DNA from: Roseibium sp. MMSF_3412
GTDB lineage: Bacteria; Pseudomonadota; Alphaproteobacteria; Rhizobiales; Stappiaceae
Assembly (NCBI RefSeq): GCF_030733265.1
Contig: NZ_JASHJI010000015.1
Location: 1 to 64,000 of the forward strand
Direction of reading: 5' to 3'
DNA length: 64,000 bases
The notes beneath the pieces are model-generated. The model was not told the DNA's origin, searched no databases, and was given only the letters and a program-made list of their open reading frames with translations. Every line of letters starts with the position of its first letter. Position 1 is the first letter of the stretch. A program made the position numbers and the translations under genes. Positions 32,301-39,283 of the stretch are shown here, piece by piece.

Positions 32301-33080
32301 GTCGGCATTTCCGTTTCCGCACTGACGCCGGGCGAAGGTGCCCTCACCTACGCTTTGAGCGACGACCGGTTCAGCATCGATTCAGATGGTGTTGTCACGA
32401 TTGCCGACCACGCTTTCTTCGACAGCCAGGTGGAAAGCTCGATAGACCTGACAGTCACGGCGACCGCCGAAGACGGCAAGGAGGCCTCCGAGACCTTCAC
32501 CGTCAACGTGAACGGTTCCTACAGCTACGAAATGACTGGCGGTCTCGGAAACGGAAGCTTCACGGGTTCCGATGACCGTTCGTATTCCGTTGATGGTGTC
32601 GGCGGCAACGACATCATCGAAACCGGCGATCAAAACGACCGCATTGAAGGCGGCTCGGTTGCCGGGAACGACCAGATCACAGGCAATGGCGGGCGCGACC
32701 TTCTGTTCGGCGACGGCGGAGATGACACGATATCAGGTGGATCCGGCGATGATATCATCGTCGGCGGTGCCGGAGACGACACCCTGAACGGCGGAGATGG
32801 CTCGGACCTCTTCATGCATGGCCTTGGCGACGGCAACGATGTCATCGAAGGCGGTGCAGGCACGGCCTGGACCGATGTCATCGATCTCGGCGGCGGCCCG
32901 GGCGTGACGGCGGCCGGGGAGTACGGCACCGACTGGACAGTGACGATCACCAATGGCTCCGTTGAAAAGACGGACACCGAAAACAGCCGCCTGGAACTCT
33001 CGAAAGACGCCGAAGGGTCCATCGATTTCAGCGATGGCAGCAAGATCGATTTCGCTCAAATCGAGGAAATACGCTGGTAA
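23394..33080 (+). CDS. giant cadherin/RTX repeat adhesin, type I secreted
   Basis: 3228 residues, very acidic, no signal peptide. Order: low-complexity N-terminus (1-200); cadherin-like repeats of about 100 residues, ten of a type opening with SxVxDxDAxxNxIxEDA and three of a DENSxGGTVVA type; two LamG-like modules (about 505-690 and 780-960) preceding cadherin units; a carbohydrate-binding-like module (about 1380-1540, NLIQNGSFE start); a pre-peptidase-C-like module (about 2600-2750); six RTX calcium blocks (near 26600, 29600, 30500, 30900, 32000, 32700), four followed by a SGNRDDYDI-DGTDTV-FADGDVL cap. The C-terminus (EEIRW) should hold the secretion signal. No LapA-type retention module or LapD/LapG gene was found. 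Likely a cell-surface or released adhesin for attachment or biofilm; export by the adjacent ABC pair and HlyD protein. Confidence 0.9.
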   Translation: MAEDTENRGSDNKPLSGEDKDDRGSTLGSDEYLHSGLLDAKDRHLDKAHDYHLDQDMGVSSEQVISNLHLGSHLEKPLPDEDLKQGASSPVSVAENPGPGEFQQAEPHPVSSKDHLETAVEPEAETRVAGGETATRSGSSASAPAIERIDPLDIPVNNAQADDPGGAQAAAAAATASASSRSFEQGSSRSAEPEPAPDTRSELSDVSDIDSQQNTVDEDAAVGALTGITANADASDASGVTYSLVDDADGLFAIDPATGVVTVAGELDAETAGSHDIVVRALAADGQSSTETFTITVGDVNETGISAVSDIDATANQIREDAAAGTAVGVTAQATDEDATATVSYEVDDPRFVIDDNGVVTLAEGASFDADTEGDVSFTVTATSSDGSSSSETFSISVTDLNDETPTDIALSDSEVDENSSGGTVVATLSVSDADLNDTHVYQIADDPSGFFEITGNEIRVKDGALLDHEAADEHTLTLTVTDAAGQSHSEDVTISVNDVNEAPQNINLNALDTAADFSASDGYTSSSSLSDMGLEADTTVVTVSFSTASDIDTAQTLFETGGNYYGLNIVIEDGVLNVYAGEGNNVELSAPIEAGTDYNLALELNKETGTLTLLMSDELPLNDMNSDNSLADLQTGWTDQDWDGGNSLGVGNLADHSQGHVGGDFLGEIADEGVSVYADATLESYLKPVVDENSEGGTVVARLSTTDPDDGDTHTYEITDDPSGFFEIVGDEIRVKEGAVLDFETAASHEITVTVTDAGGLSHSEAFSIAVQNVNEAPLALALDTGNKADFTAADGYTSRTSISELGLETDSNVFAMSFTTAEDVATAQTLFETGGNVYGLNVVIENGHVNVYAGDSNNLELSAEISPGTDYNFLLELNKEAGTITLLLSDELAIGEMDQSNSLAAQRSGWPDGDWDGGDSIGVGNLAGHSQGHVGGDFLGEIHDEGLSVYSDATLDNFNTGTLSENTAGAVVGALAVSDPDNGDTHTYSVSDDRFEVLGGTLKLKDGAVIDFESEPTVDVTVTATDVGGNTVSKTFSVDFDDVAEDLVLSDGGVVFTDEGVSETSINGGAGDDTITAHEDGGVIDGSAGDDTLIGGAGDDDLDGGTGLDTVVFTGERDDYDVTENPDGSFTVTDTRDGAPDGTDTVRNIETLRFADGDVLAGDLIAQDITSVADTNATENTIAEDAAAGSLVGITAFAEDANVSDTVSYSVDDGRFDIDADGKVTVAEAAAFDAETEGALDVVVTAVSSDGTSSQQTFTITVTDVDEFDVSSVLDVDASANTVSEDADAGTEIGVTAFAADDDVSDTVSYTVDDDRFDVAEDGTVTVADGATFDAETEASIDVTVTAQSTDGSTSSETFTVEVGNVNDNAPTDILIAGNPGNLIQNGSFEAFDVSKGSWTHAKEDPSGSWSSEGPLEVWNNLGSVDATDGDKHLELDSDGGVNSISQSVETTLGQVYDLSFDAMARSSSETSTVEVYWNDELVTRFDPETGDWEAVDLQVVGTGGNDVLEFRETAEDNNSYGALLDNVSLTEIPMTIAEGVNGAVIGSVSTTDADARDKHSYKVSDDRFEIVANGIGVMVLKLRDTESLDRESDDSIVLTVTTTDSGGLTYSEDVTVFIADISEYSVSSIEDTDATANTLAENAGAGDEIGVSVAATDEDATDTVSYTVDDDRFTVADDGTVTVAEGATFDAETEATVTITVTAESSDGSTSSETFEVEIEDVDEEDVSAVIDTDASANSVAENAATGTDVGVTASASDGDVSDTVSYSVDDSRFDIADDGTVTVADGATFDAETEGMIDVVVTVTSTDGSSSQQTFTITVADINEFAASPVQDTDAAENAIAEDAVEGTGIGITAFASDDDVSDDISYSVDDNRFEVADDGTVTVAAGASFDAETESSIDVTVTAESSDGSTAEETFTIDVSDVNETSVSKVTDTNAADNTIAEDAGEGTSVGVTAFAEDADATDTVSYSVDDNRFEVADDGTVTVASGASFDFETEPSISLTITATSSDGTSSEQVVDIGVSDVAETFSLQAGQTVFVDEGVAEPTIYGTDAAETITAHDDGSRIFSGGGADTIHGGKGDDHIEFGTGADTVYAGDGNDFIDDEVGTRPSTEANLLDGGAGNDVIYGGGGDDTLVGGTGNDSLSGEEDDDTLQGDAGNDRISGGSGTDTAVYSGNRDDYDIVENSNGSYTITDTRPDSPDGTDTVYDVEVFSFADGDVLAGDLVPEDISAVSDADASENAISEDAAAGDSVGISVSAEDTNVSDSVSYSVDDARFEVSDNGEVTVAAGAEFDYETEPSIDVVVTATSTDGSTSEETFTIDVADAVESMELDDTGVTMTDTGVAESSITGGSGNDTITAHDDGGDMDGGDGTDTVMGGAGEDTLDGGAGADNDTLQGGEGSDTYMLRGDGRADILSDTGTTGTDRIILAEDTGTEFELEDTFNAATQGIEEIDGSGVSGETLRAQRSDSEIDWDFTGVDLTGVDQIEGRDRDDSITGSASDDNILGGAGDDTLAGSGGDDTLDGGTGTDTASFSGNLADYTVTEDAGTVTIVDNRDGSPDGTDTLTNVENFEFADGTYSLGDIVNLAPTDIALSANESLSITEVVGGDAVVTGEIVSDGFGNQSVDHWSISHDGGDLTIDVLAAGYESGSLDSQIYLYRDNGGGDYTLIASNDDGAAGSDGSTRSFDSYLAETGLEAGTYMVVIGSYPLDTGEALDSGSDYPASGSSTGPYQITVTGDAEITGISENPVSGEDWGDPGSNAVLVSNGAGEETIAAGSELTGIETITDENSGDSFHFSFLDDGDGAFQINSDTGSVSLAREHDAGTAKSDTVTIQVADAAGATLDKTVGIELGTAESDRIIGTDEDDIVFGFGGDDSIDGGAGDDMLVLSGNQADYAIYDNGNGSHTIVDTRDGSPDGTKTVSNVEDFTFADGKVATDDLSLSSEITLLDENASGNQIHETADAGSEVGISVSALTPGEGALTYALSDDRFSIDSDGVVTIADHAFFDSQVESSIDLTVTATAEDGKEASETFTVNVNGSYSYEMTGGLGNGSFTGSDDRSYSVDGVGGNDIIETGDQNDRIEGGSVAGNDQITGNGGRDLLFGDGGDDTISGGSGDDIIVGGAGDDTLNGGDGSDLFMHGLGDGNDVIEGGAGTAWTDVIDLGGGPGVTAAGEYGTDWTVTITNGSVEKTDTENSRLELSKDAEGSIDFSDGSKIDFAQIEEIRW

Positions 33081-33129
33081 GACAAACGAGTCCGGCGAAC
33101 CCGCCCGCAAAACGCTGCCGCATCAACAA

Positions 33130-33154
33130 AAGCCCGGTCAGGTCGACCGGGCTT
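33130..33154. terminator. bidirectional terminator between adhesin and HlyD genes
   Basis: Ten-bp stem AAGCCCGGTC / GACCGGGCTT with a five-base loop, placed in the 107-base gap between convergent genes. A/T-rich flanks on each side allow function in both directions. Confidence 0.8.
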
Positions 33155-33187
33155 CTTGGTTAGGACAGAAAAACAGGCGCGGCGCAG

Positions 33188-34507
33188 TCAGCGTTCGCTC
33201 AACGGATCGCCGATTGCGCGCGTGACCGGCTTGAGCAGGTACTGCATGACGGACTTGGAGCCGGTGACAATTTTGGCGTCAACAACCATTCCCGGTGAAA
33301 TCGTCTCGGCCTGTGCACCGCGCCCGATCATGTTGGACGACAGCGGTATGGACGCCTTGAAATAGTAGTTGCCGTATTCGTCCCGGAAACTGGACGCAGA
33401 CAGGACGGTGACCTCACCTTTCAGCGTTCCCTGAATATTCGGATCGAAGGTCGTGACGGCTATCTCAGCTTCGTCGCCGACTTCCACATGCCCGATATCC
33501 CTCGGAGAAACACGAACTTCTGCGACCAGATCACTGTTGCTCGGCACGATTTCAGCAACGACGTCGCCGGGCGCCAGAACACTGCCGGGGCCTTTGAGAT
33601 TGAGGGCCTTGATGTGTCCGCTTGCCGGCGCGCGGACAAAGAGCCTGTCGAAACGGTCCCTTTGTTTTTCCGCCTCAAAGGCAAGCTCGTTCCGCTCCTG
33701 AACAACCCGGCTCCGCTCCTCTGCCAATTCTTCTGCAGCGGATGCTATCGATCTTTCAAGACTCGCGCTTGCTTCTGCAAGCCGGGCTTCGGCTCTACCC
33801 TTTTGGCCGATGAGTTCACTCAGCGCACTCTGCGCGAGTTGAAGCGCGGACTTCGCGTCGAGGAAACGGCGTTTGGATGAATAACCCTGATCATAGAGCG
33901 TCTGCTGGATCGTGAACTTTTCCTGTTCGATCTCTAGCTGCGTCCGCTGAAACGCAATTCGTTCAACAACACTGGCAAGCTCCGCCTCGCGTTCGTCGAT
34001 CCGTGCCTTCAGGGCCTGCTGTTCCTGCTCCTGGGCACGCTGCTGCGCCTCGGAGGCGGCTTGCTGGGCTTCGCTGAAATCGAATCCGCCGCCCGATCTC
34101 AGATCGCTTATGTTGGAGAAGTCCGGGTTGAGGACGAGACGCTGTTCCTCGCGCTCAAGAAACTGAAGCCGTGTCCGAACCCGCTCCAGGTCGCTGGACG
34201 TCGCTGTTTCCTGAAGACGCACGAGCGGCGTCCCCTTTTCAACAAGCTGGCCCTCCTGAACCAGAACTTCTGCAACAATGCCGCCTTCAAGGTGTCCGAC
34301 GGTCTGGACCTTTCCGGCAGGGACGATCTCGCCTGATGCCTTGGCCACCTCTCGGACCTGACCAACCACCGACCAGCCCAGAAAAGCGGCTGCGCCGAGA
34401 GAAAGGACCTGAAGAATACGCCGGTACGCAAAAGGAGGCGGCCCCTCCTCCAGCTCAAGGGGCATGTCCAATGAATATTCTTCTTTGGCTGATTTGCGGC
34501 GAAACAT
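33188..34507 (-). CDS. HlyD-family type I secretion periplasmic adaptor
   Basis: A 439-residue membrane fusion protein: short cytoplasmic N-terminus, one membrane segment (about 31-50), lipoyl half-motif (GHLEGGIVAEVLVQEGQLV, about 90-108), a long alpha-helical coiled-coil hairpin (about 115-290, rich in Glu, Gln and Arg), the second lipoyl half (APASGHIKAL), and a C-terminal beta-barrel domain. It joins the inner-membrane ABC exporter to an outer-membrane TolC-type channel. It is convergent with the adhesin gene, so it is transcribed separately from both the exporter genes and the substrate gene, but the locus leaves little doubt that they work together. Confidence 0.93.
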   Translation of the reverse strand: MFRRKSAKEEYSLDMPLELEEGPPPFAYRRILQVLSLGAAAFLGWSVVGQVREVAKASGEIVPAGKVQTVGHLEGGIVAEVLVQEGQLVEKGTPLVRLQETATSSDLERVRTRLQFLEREEQRLVLNPDFSNISDLRSGGGFDFSEAQQAASEAQQRAQEQEQQALKARIDEREAELASVVERIAFQRTQLEIEQEKFTIQQTLYDQGYSSKRRFLDAKSALQLAQSALSELIGQKGRAEARLAEASASLERSIASAAEELAEERSRVVQERNELAFEAEKQRDRFDRLFVRAPASGHIKALNLKGPGSVLAPGDVVAEIVPSNSDLVAEVRVSPRDIGHVEVGDEAEIAVTTFDPNIQGTLKGEVTVLSASSFRDEYGNYYFKASIPLSSNMIGRGAQAETISPGMVVDAKIVTGSKSVMQYLLKPVTRAIGDPLSER

Positions 34508-34767
34508 GATGAACTGGAACCACTTTGAAACTCGTGCCCGAACAGTGCGCCAATAAAGTAAACATCTGCTGAATCAAGATGTGACCCATTTGAGGCGCAA
34601 ACGCTGGGACCATACCACTAAACGATTGTTTTTGAGGCGTTTCCTGCCAGTCCTGGTGTCAGGCTCTGTTCCCGCAAAATGGTGAACACATGGCTGCGAC
34701 AAACCAGATGGTTCTACATTGTCCGCGCCGATTTCCAGCCCACCGGGCCGCGTTTCAACGGCTCTTT

Positions 34768-35250
34768 TCATGCTGCCGTGTCGGAGCATCGTCCGTTGCG
34801 CCACGCGCCGGTTGTTCTTGCATAGTCCCATCCGAATGCGTCGTCGGACGGTCCATGCGTGTTGAGCATGTCGAGCCTTTCGAGGGCTTCCGGCAGATCG
34901 GGAAGATGTCCGGCGGGCACGGGCCACATGACAAAATGCATCTTTTCCATGGCCTCGAACCATTCAGCCCTGCGCGCATAGATACGCCTGTGAACCGTCT
35001 GGAATACGAATTTCTCCAGCGAGACGACGTCCTGCCAGACCGAGAGGTTCGGGATCACCCTCGGATCGTCCATAATGACCGTCGTTTCGCCTTTGCTTGC
35101 ATCTTCAACGAGGCGCCAGATAAATCCCTCGCTCCGCTCTGCAACCGCATTTACCCTGTTGAGATTATTCACGAAATCGGAAACCCTCGGGTCATTGATG
35201 TCGTATTTCAGCCGAGCGATATTCAGTTCCGCAATGTAGTGTTTTGGCAT
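34768..35250 (-). CDS. DUF3291 domain protein
   Basis: A 160-residue soluble protein of the DUF3291 family, a ferredoxin-like alpha/beta barrel related to antibiotic-biosynthesis monooxygenase folds. Family features seen are the AELNIARLKYDI start, the EGFIWRL segment, SVWQDVVSLEKFVFQTVH and MHFVMWPVPAGHLPDLPEA. No catalytic function is established for the family. It stands alone: 260 bases separate it from the HlyD gene and 116 from the divergent znuA. The last 10-15 residues (GRCSDTAA) are outside the usual family length. Confidence 0.85.
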   Translation of the reverse strand: MPKHYIAELNIARLKYDINDPRVSDFVNNLNRVNAVAERSEGFIWRLVEDASKGETTVIMDDPRVIPNLSVWQDVVSLEKFVFQTVHRRIYARRAEWFEAMEKMHFVMWPVPAGHLPDLPEALERLDMLNTHGPSDDAFGWDYARTTGAWRNGRCSDTAA

Positions 35251-35314
35251 CCGGCCGTTCCCTCGCTTTTGGACTGAGCTGCGTCTTCATGTGCGCTTGC
35301 ACGGGATTCGAAGC

Positions 35315-35338
35315 AACGTTATAAAGTAACGCGTTACG
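35315..35338. promoter_or_regulatory. candidate Zur operator upstream of znuA
   Basis: AACGTTATAAAGTAACGCGTTACG contains CGTTA-TAAAG-TAACG (35317-35331) overlapped by the perfect palindrome GTAACGCGTTAC (35326-35337). GTTATA-rich palindromes of this form are typical of alphaproteobacterial Zur boxes. It lies 29-52 bases upstream of the znuA ATG, so zinc repression is likely (inference). Confidence 0.55.
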
Positions 35339-35366
35339 AAATTCTCTCTGGAAGACGGTTCGACAC

Positions 35367-36689
35367 ATGACACCTTCTAACACGTTCTCAAATACCGCAA
35401 GAATATCCGGCCGCAGGCTGACAAGGTCGATGCTCGCAGGCTCTATCGCTCTGGCTGCAGGCATGACGGCTGCAAACGCGGACGCCCCCAGTGTCGTCAC
35501 AACAATCAAACCAATCCATTCCATTGCGTCGGCAGTCATGGAAGGCGTTGGCGAACCTGAAATCATAATCGACGGCGCCGCATCGCCGCACGGTTTTGCG
35601 CTGAAGCCATCCCAGGCAGCCCTGATCCAGGGTGCAGATGTTGTCTTCTGGGTTGGGCCGTCCCTGTCATCTTCGCTTGCCAAGCCGATCGAAGCCATGG
35701 CGGCCGATGCCGTCGAGGTCGAGTTGCTTGATGCCAAGGGGATAGACCTGCTGCCCTACCGCGAAGGCGCCAACTTCGACGCGCATGATCACGATCATGG
35801 TGATCACGAAGAGCATGCCGATCATGATGACCATGACAAGCATGAAGAGCACGCTGAACATGATCACGACGAACACGATCATGAAAAACACGCTGATCAC
35901 GACGATCATGATCACGAAAAGCATGAAGAGCATGCCGAGCATGATCACGACGATCACGAAAAACATGCCGACCATGACGATCATGACCATGACAAGCATG
36001 AAGAACACGCCGAACATGATCACGACGAACACGATCATGAAAAACACGCCGATCACGACGATCATGACCACGACAAGCATGAAGAACACGCCGAGCATGA
36101 TCATGACGAACACGATCATGAAAAACACGCCGGCCACGATGATCATCACGGACACGACCACGCCGGTGGCATGGATCCGCATATCTGGCTGAACCCGGAC
36201 AACGGCATTGCGATCGCCGCTGCCATGGCGGAAACGCTTTCAGAATTCGATCCGGATAATGCGGCAACCTACAAGCAGAATGCCGCTGCTTTCGCAGAGC
36301 GGATTGAAGCGCTCGAAGGCGATCTCGCCAAAACGCTGGAGCCTGCGAAAGGGAAAAACTTCGTGGTCTTTCACGACGCCTACCACTATTTCGAACACCA
36401 TTTCGATTTCGAAGCCAGTGGTGCGATTACGCTCACGCCTGAAACTGTCGCAAGCGCCAGCCGCGTCGCGGAAATCAAGGATCAGATGGCCGACCTCGAA
36501 GTCACCTGCGTGTTCCAGGAGCCCCAGTTCGAAGCCAAGCTTGTCGATGTCGTACTGGAGGGAACCGATGCGCGCAAAGGCACTCTGGATCCGCTTGGAA
36601 CAGGCTTGGAAAACGGGCCGGACCTTTATCCCGACCTCCTGACTAGCATGTCGCAATCACTTGCAGACTGCCTGTCCGGACAATCCTGA
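35367..36689 (+). CDS. znuA: zinc ABC transporter substrate-binding protein with very long His-rich insert
   Basis: A 440-residue periplasmic protein of the cluster A-I metal-binding family. A signal peptide covers about 1-39 (ends ANADA). Metal-ligand regions are seen in SPHGFALKPSQA, DPHIWLNPDN, HDAYHYFEHH and the C-terminal DPLGTGL. Between the first two lies an insert of about 130 residues (about 135-265) made almost wholly of His, Asp, Glu and Lys; most ZnuA proteins have 20-40 residues here. The insert is specific to zinc members and is thought to collect zinc. The permease (znuB), ATPase (znuC) and zur genes are not adjacent, so this may be an orphan or second copy. A Zur-like site precedes the gene and a terminator follows. 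Confidence 0.93.
   Translation: MTPSNTFSNTARISGRRLTRSMLAGSIALAAGMTAANADAPSVVTTIKPIHSIASAVMEGVGEPEIIIDGAASPHGFALKPSQAALIQGADVVFWVGPSLSSSLAKPIEAMAADAVEVELLDAKGIDLLPYREGANFDAHDHDHGDHEEHADHDDHDKHEEHAEHDHDEHDHEKHADHDDHDHEKHEEHAEHDHDDHEKHADHDDHDHDKHEEHAEHDHDEHDHEKHADHDDHDHDKHEEHAEHDHDEHDHEKHAGHDDHHGHDHAGGMDPHIWLNPDNGIAIAAAMAETLSEFDPDNAATYKQNAAAFAERIEALEGDLAKTLEPAKGKNFVVFHDAYHYFEHHFDFEASGAITLTPETVASASRVAEIKDQMADLEVTCVFQEPQFEAKLVDVVLEGTDARKGTLDPLGTGLENGPDLYPDLLTSMSQSLADCLSGQS
35787..36150 (+). repeat. in-frame tandem repeats encoding the ZnuA His-rich loop
   Basis: About four and a half imperfect copies of a unit of roughly 78-84 bases, encoding DHDKHEEHAEHDHDEHDHEK and variants. The copies at about 35985-36065 and 36066-36146 are nearly identical, which suggests recent expansion by slippage or unequal exchange. 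All units keep the frame. Confidence 0.8.
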
Positions 36690-36741
36690 CAGCGGCAACA
36701 GGCCGGGGCGGGCTTTCGGCCCGACCCAAGAGAGGAAACAA

Positions 36742-36768
36742 AAACGCCGGGCAATTTGCCCGGCGTTT
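36742..36768. terminator. bidirectional terminator between znuA and the L,D-transpeptidase gene
   Basis: A perfect 12-bp stem AAACGCCGGGCA / TGCCCGGCGTTT with an ATT loop, placed between the convergent stops at 36689 and 36788. Confidence 0.88.
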
Positions 36769-36787
36769 CTCGTTCATGTATCCGCGC

Positions 36788-38791
36788 CTAACCTGCGGAG
36801 CGTGCCTTTTCGCGCACTGCCTCGGTCTTTTCGATCGCTTTCAGCAGGTAGCGATCGCGATCGTAGATGTCCGAGTAATAGCCAATGCCGCTGCCATCGA
36901 GTTCCGGCCATGCCGTGAAATAGGAAACATAGACCGGGATATCGCCCGTGACCTGTTCCTGCTCATTCTGACCGGCGGCGATCCGCGATGTCACATAGTC
37001 CTTGGATTTGCCGAGAACGGCAGCTGCCATGCCCTTGGGATCATGCAGCCGGATGCAGCCATGGCTGTAGGCGCGCACATCCTTGTTGAACAGGTTCTTT
37101 GAAGGCGTGTCGTGCATATAGATGTGATGCCGGTTCGGGAAAAGTATCTTCACTTCTCCCAGCGCATTGGCGCGGCCGGGATACTGCCTGACATTGACCG
37201 ACGTCTGCTTTGCGGCCACCGCATACCAGTTGACCGAAGCCGACGAAATCTTCCTGCCGCCCGGCGTCGTGACTTCATATCCTGCCTTATCCAGATAGGA
37301 CGGATCCCGCGCGAGCTTTGGCACCATCTCGTTGACAATAATCGAGTACGGCACGCCCCAGTACGGGTTGTATTCGACGACTTCGATCTTGTCGTAGAAG
37401 AAGTTGGTCTGATTGGATTTCTTGCCAACGACGACGCGCATCGACAAGGGCTCTTCGTTCGGCGCGGTGTAGGTTGCGGTGAAGGCTGCCTGGTTGATGA
37501 ACACCTTGCGGCTGCCCAGTTCCTCGGGGATCCAGCGGCTGCGCTCCATCGCCAGTTCGACCTTGGCAATCTTGGCCGCATTGGTTTCACCGACAAGTGC
37601 CTTGATGGTGTTCTTGCCGACAATGCCATCCGGTGTCAGCCCTGCTTCTTTCTGAAAAGCCTTGACGAGCTTGACCAGAGCGGGAGCGTATTCTTCGCTC
37701 TCGTCATACCCGGCAAGTGTCTCGTCATGCGCCGCTTTCAGCTCGTCCGATCCGTTTTTCGCGATCGCGGCGACGATGTTCTTCATTTCCGGGCTTGATT
37801 TGCCGGCTTTCAGAAACGTTCCCGGTGCAATGACGATCTGGTTGGCGTCTTCGTCCTCTGCCTTCAGGCGCTTCAACTCTGCCACAAGCGCCCGGAAATG
37901 ATCGTTCTGCGGTTGATGGGCAGCCAATTCATCCTGCGTATCCGCGGATGCGGCAAGTCCTTCCAGGGCCGCGACCAGATCCACGTCGTGCCTTGGCAGA
38001 TCGTGGTACTGGGAGATCTTGTTCGGATCGACCCGGCCACGTGTGGCGTCAAGAACGTAAGACAGCGCCGCAGCACTCATCTGCATTTCAAAGCGCATCA
38101 AGGCAGCGTTGCGATCTTCTTCGTCAAGGCCGGAAAGAGCCGGAAGCGGAACGAAGTAGTCCGCCGGGACCAGCGCATACGTGTCCGCAGAGGCCAATTC
38201 CCTGCGTGCCTTCGCAGCTTTCAGGGTGACGCCGTCCTCATTGACCCAGACAAAGTCCGGATGCTCGCGGTAATGGGCAATCAGCGCTTCGCCAACTTCG
38301 GGAAGAACCGTCACGGAAAGGCCCTTGAGAGCCGGACGCGCTTCATCGAACGCCGTCAGCACCGCCGGTTCCACCGGAGCCGCGTCCGTTTCAACCTTGG
38401 CAGTATCCACGGTTTCCAGTGTTTCGGCAGCCGGTTGAAGCTCCGCGGTTTTCTTTTCCGAGAGCGGTGCCAGGGACACCTTTTTCATCGTGTCCGGCGT
38501 GTAGTTGAGATAGCGCGGTGCCGCGACCCTTACAGACACTGCTTTTTTGCGAAGGTCTTCCTGGCGCTGGCGTTCCTGCTGCCGGCGGTGATTTTCAGGA
38601 TTGAAAAGGCGTTGAAACAGACCCTGAGCCGACGCTGTTTCCGGAAGCGCGACACTGAACCCGGATGCGAGAACGGTCACCATGAGGCAGGCCTTCAGCG
38701 AATTCGCCGTCACCTTTCGAACACCGCCCGTCTCTTTTTTGTCAGAACCGACACACATGCCAGTTGCATGTTTCATCTTGTTTGCCTGCAT
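36788..38791 (-). CDS. YcbB-type L,D-transpeptidase
   Basis: About 667 residues from the ATG at 38791 (ATG 38776 is an alternative; an upstream in-frame extension to 38959 has no signal character). The N-terminus is a signal peptide (LMVTVLASGFSVALPETASAQG). A Gln/Arg-rich linker is followed by the scaffold domain of large L,D-transpeptidases, a peptidoglycan-binding domain (FQKEAGLTPDGIVGKNTIKAL) and a YkuD catalytic domain with the Cys motif YSHGCIRLHDP. Such enzymes form 3-3 cross-links in peptidoglycan or anchor proteins to it in the periplasm, and resist most beta-lactams. A TTAACCAT word shared with the nlpD promoter lies upstream (39004-39011). Confidence 0.9.
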   Translation of the reverse strand: MQANKMKHATGMCVGSDKKETGGVRKVTANSLKACLMVTVLASGFSVALPETASAQGLFQRLFNPENHRRQQERQRQEDLRKKAVSVRVAAPRYLNYTPDTMKKVSLAPLSEKKTAELQPAAETLETVDTAKVETDAAPVEPAVLTAFDEARPALKGLSVTVLPEVGEALIAHYREHPDFVWVNEDGVTLKAAKARRELASADTYALVPADYFVPLPALSGLDEEDRNAALMRFEMQMSAAALSYVLDATRGRVDPNKISQYHDLPRHDVDLVAALEGLAASADTQDELAAHQPQNDHFRALVAELKRLKAEDEDANQIVIAPGTFLKAGKSSPEMKNIVAAIAKNGSDELKAAHDETLAGYDESEEYAPALVKLVKAFQKEAGLTPDGIVGKNTIKALVGETNAAKIAKVELAMERSRWIPEELGSRKVFINQAAFTATYTAPNEEPLSMRVVVGKKSNQTNFFYDKIEVVEYNPYWGVPYSIIVNEMVPKLARDPSYLDKAGYEVTTPGGRKISSASVNWYAVAAKQTSVNVRQYPGRANALGEVKILFPNRHHIYMHDTPSKNLFNKDVRAYSHGCIRLHDPKGMAAAVLGKSKDYVTSRIAAGQNEQEQVTGDIPVYVSYFTAWPELDGSGIGYYSDIYDRDRYLLKAIEKTEAVREKARSAG

Positions 38792-39283
38792 TGTCTCAAC
38801 CCACGAATTCGTAAACCGGTCAAAAATCGGCGTACAACCCAAAGCCGTCACTCGCTGCATACCGACGTAAATCATTTGCCCGGAAGGCTGCCCTCCCGCA
38901 CCAAGTCCCTTCGAGTCGCGGCGGTGTTTGTTCGGAGAAAATCCGGGAAACCGCCGCAAAATACGAAAAGCAAACTGGTTAATACTATATCAGTCTTGAT
39001 GAGATGGTTAAGAGCAAGCTTCATTCACAGCTTTTGAATTCAAATCAGTGTGACGAATTTGCCGCTCATATTCGAGTTCATCAACCGTGGCACTCCCGGA
39101 GGGAGAGCCAAGGCACTGTTTTGACACGCGCAGTGGCAACAGCCAGTGGAGACACACAGGCAGCGCAAACACGGTCAAGGCTGTCGCCGCCGCCTTCGCA
39201 CTGCCCGGAATATTCGGAAGGATATCGCCCGGCCGGATCAGCCGGGGAGAAATCTTTGTCTGTGAAGCTTCGACAAACCCGTC
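38792..39283. other. 492-base intergenic region
   Basis: Spacer upstream of the L,D-transpeptidase gene and downstream of ssb, both on the minus strand. About 38965-39060 is AT-rich and probably holds the transpeptidase promoter, including a TTAACCAT word on the minus strand. Plus-strand frames over 38800-39495 look like chance frames: they lack ribosome binding sites and run into the ssb antisense. A weak hairpin (TTTGTC / GACAAA around 39256-39278) may follow ssb. Confidence 0.55.
39004..39011 (-). promoter_or_regulatory. TTAACCAT word (possible CtrA half-site) upstream of L,D-transpeptidase gene
   Basis: The minus strand reads CTCTTAACCAT here, an 11-base word that recurs upstream of the nlpD-like gene (52772-52779). 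TTAACCAT is a half-site form known for the cell-cycle regulator CtrA. No full TTAA-N7-TTAA site is present. Confidence 0.3.

Noticed and set aside
34508..34767. tRNA or small RNA gene in the spacer after the HlyD gene
   Set aside because: No cloverleaf, T-loop consensus or terminator could be found.
35787..36150. Tandem repeat as CRISPR-like array
   Set aside because: Units are contiguous, in frame and coding for the metal-binding loop; there are no unique spacers and no cas genes.
35563..36267. Long antisense frames across the znuA His-rich repeats
   Set aside because: The repeated CAT/GAC codons produce open frames on the opposite strand; the products are low-complexity Arg/His or Ile/Val/Met strings without start signals.
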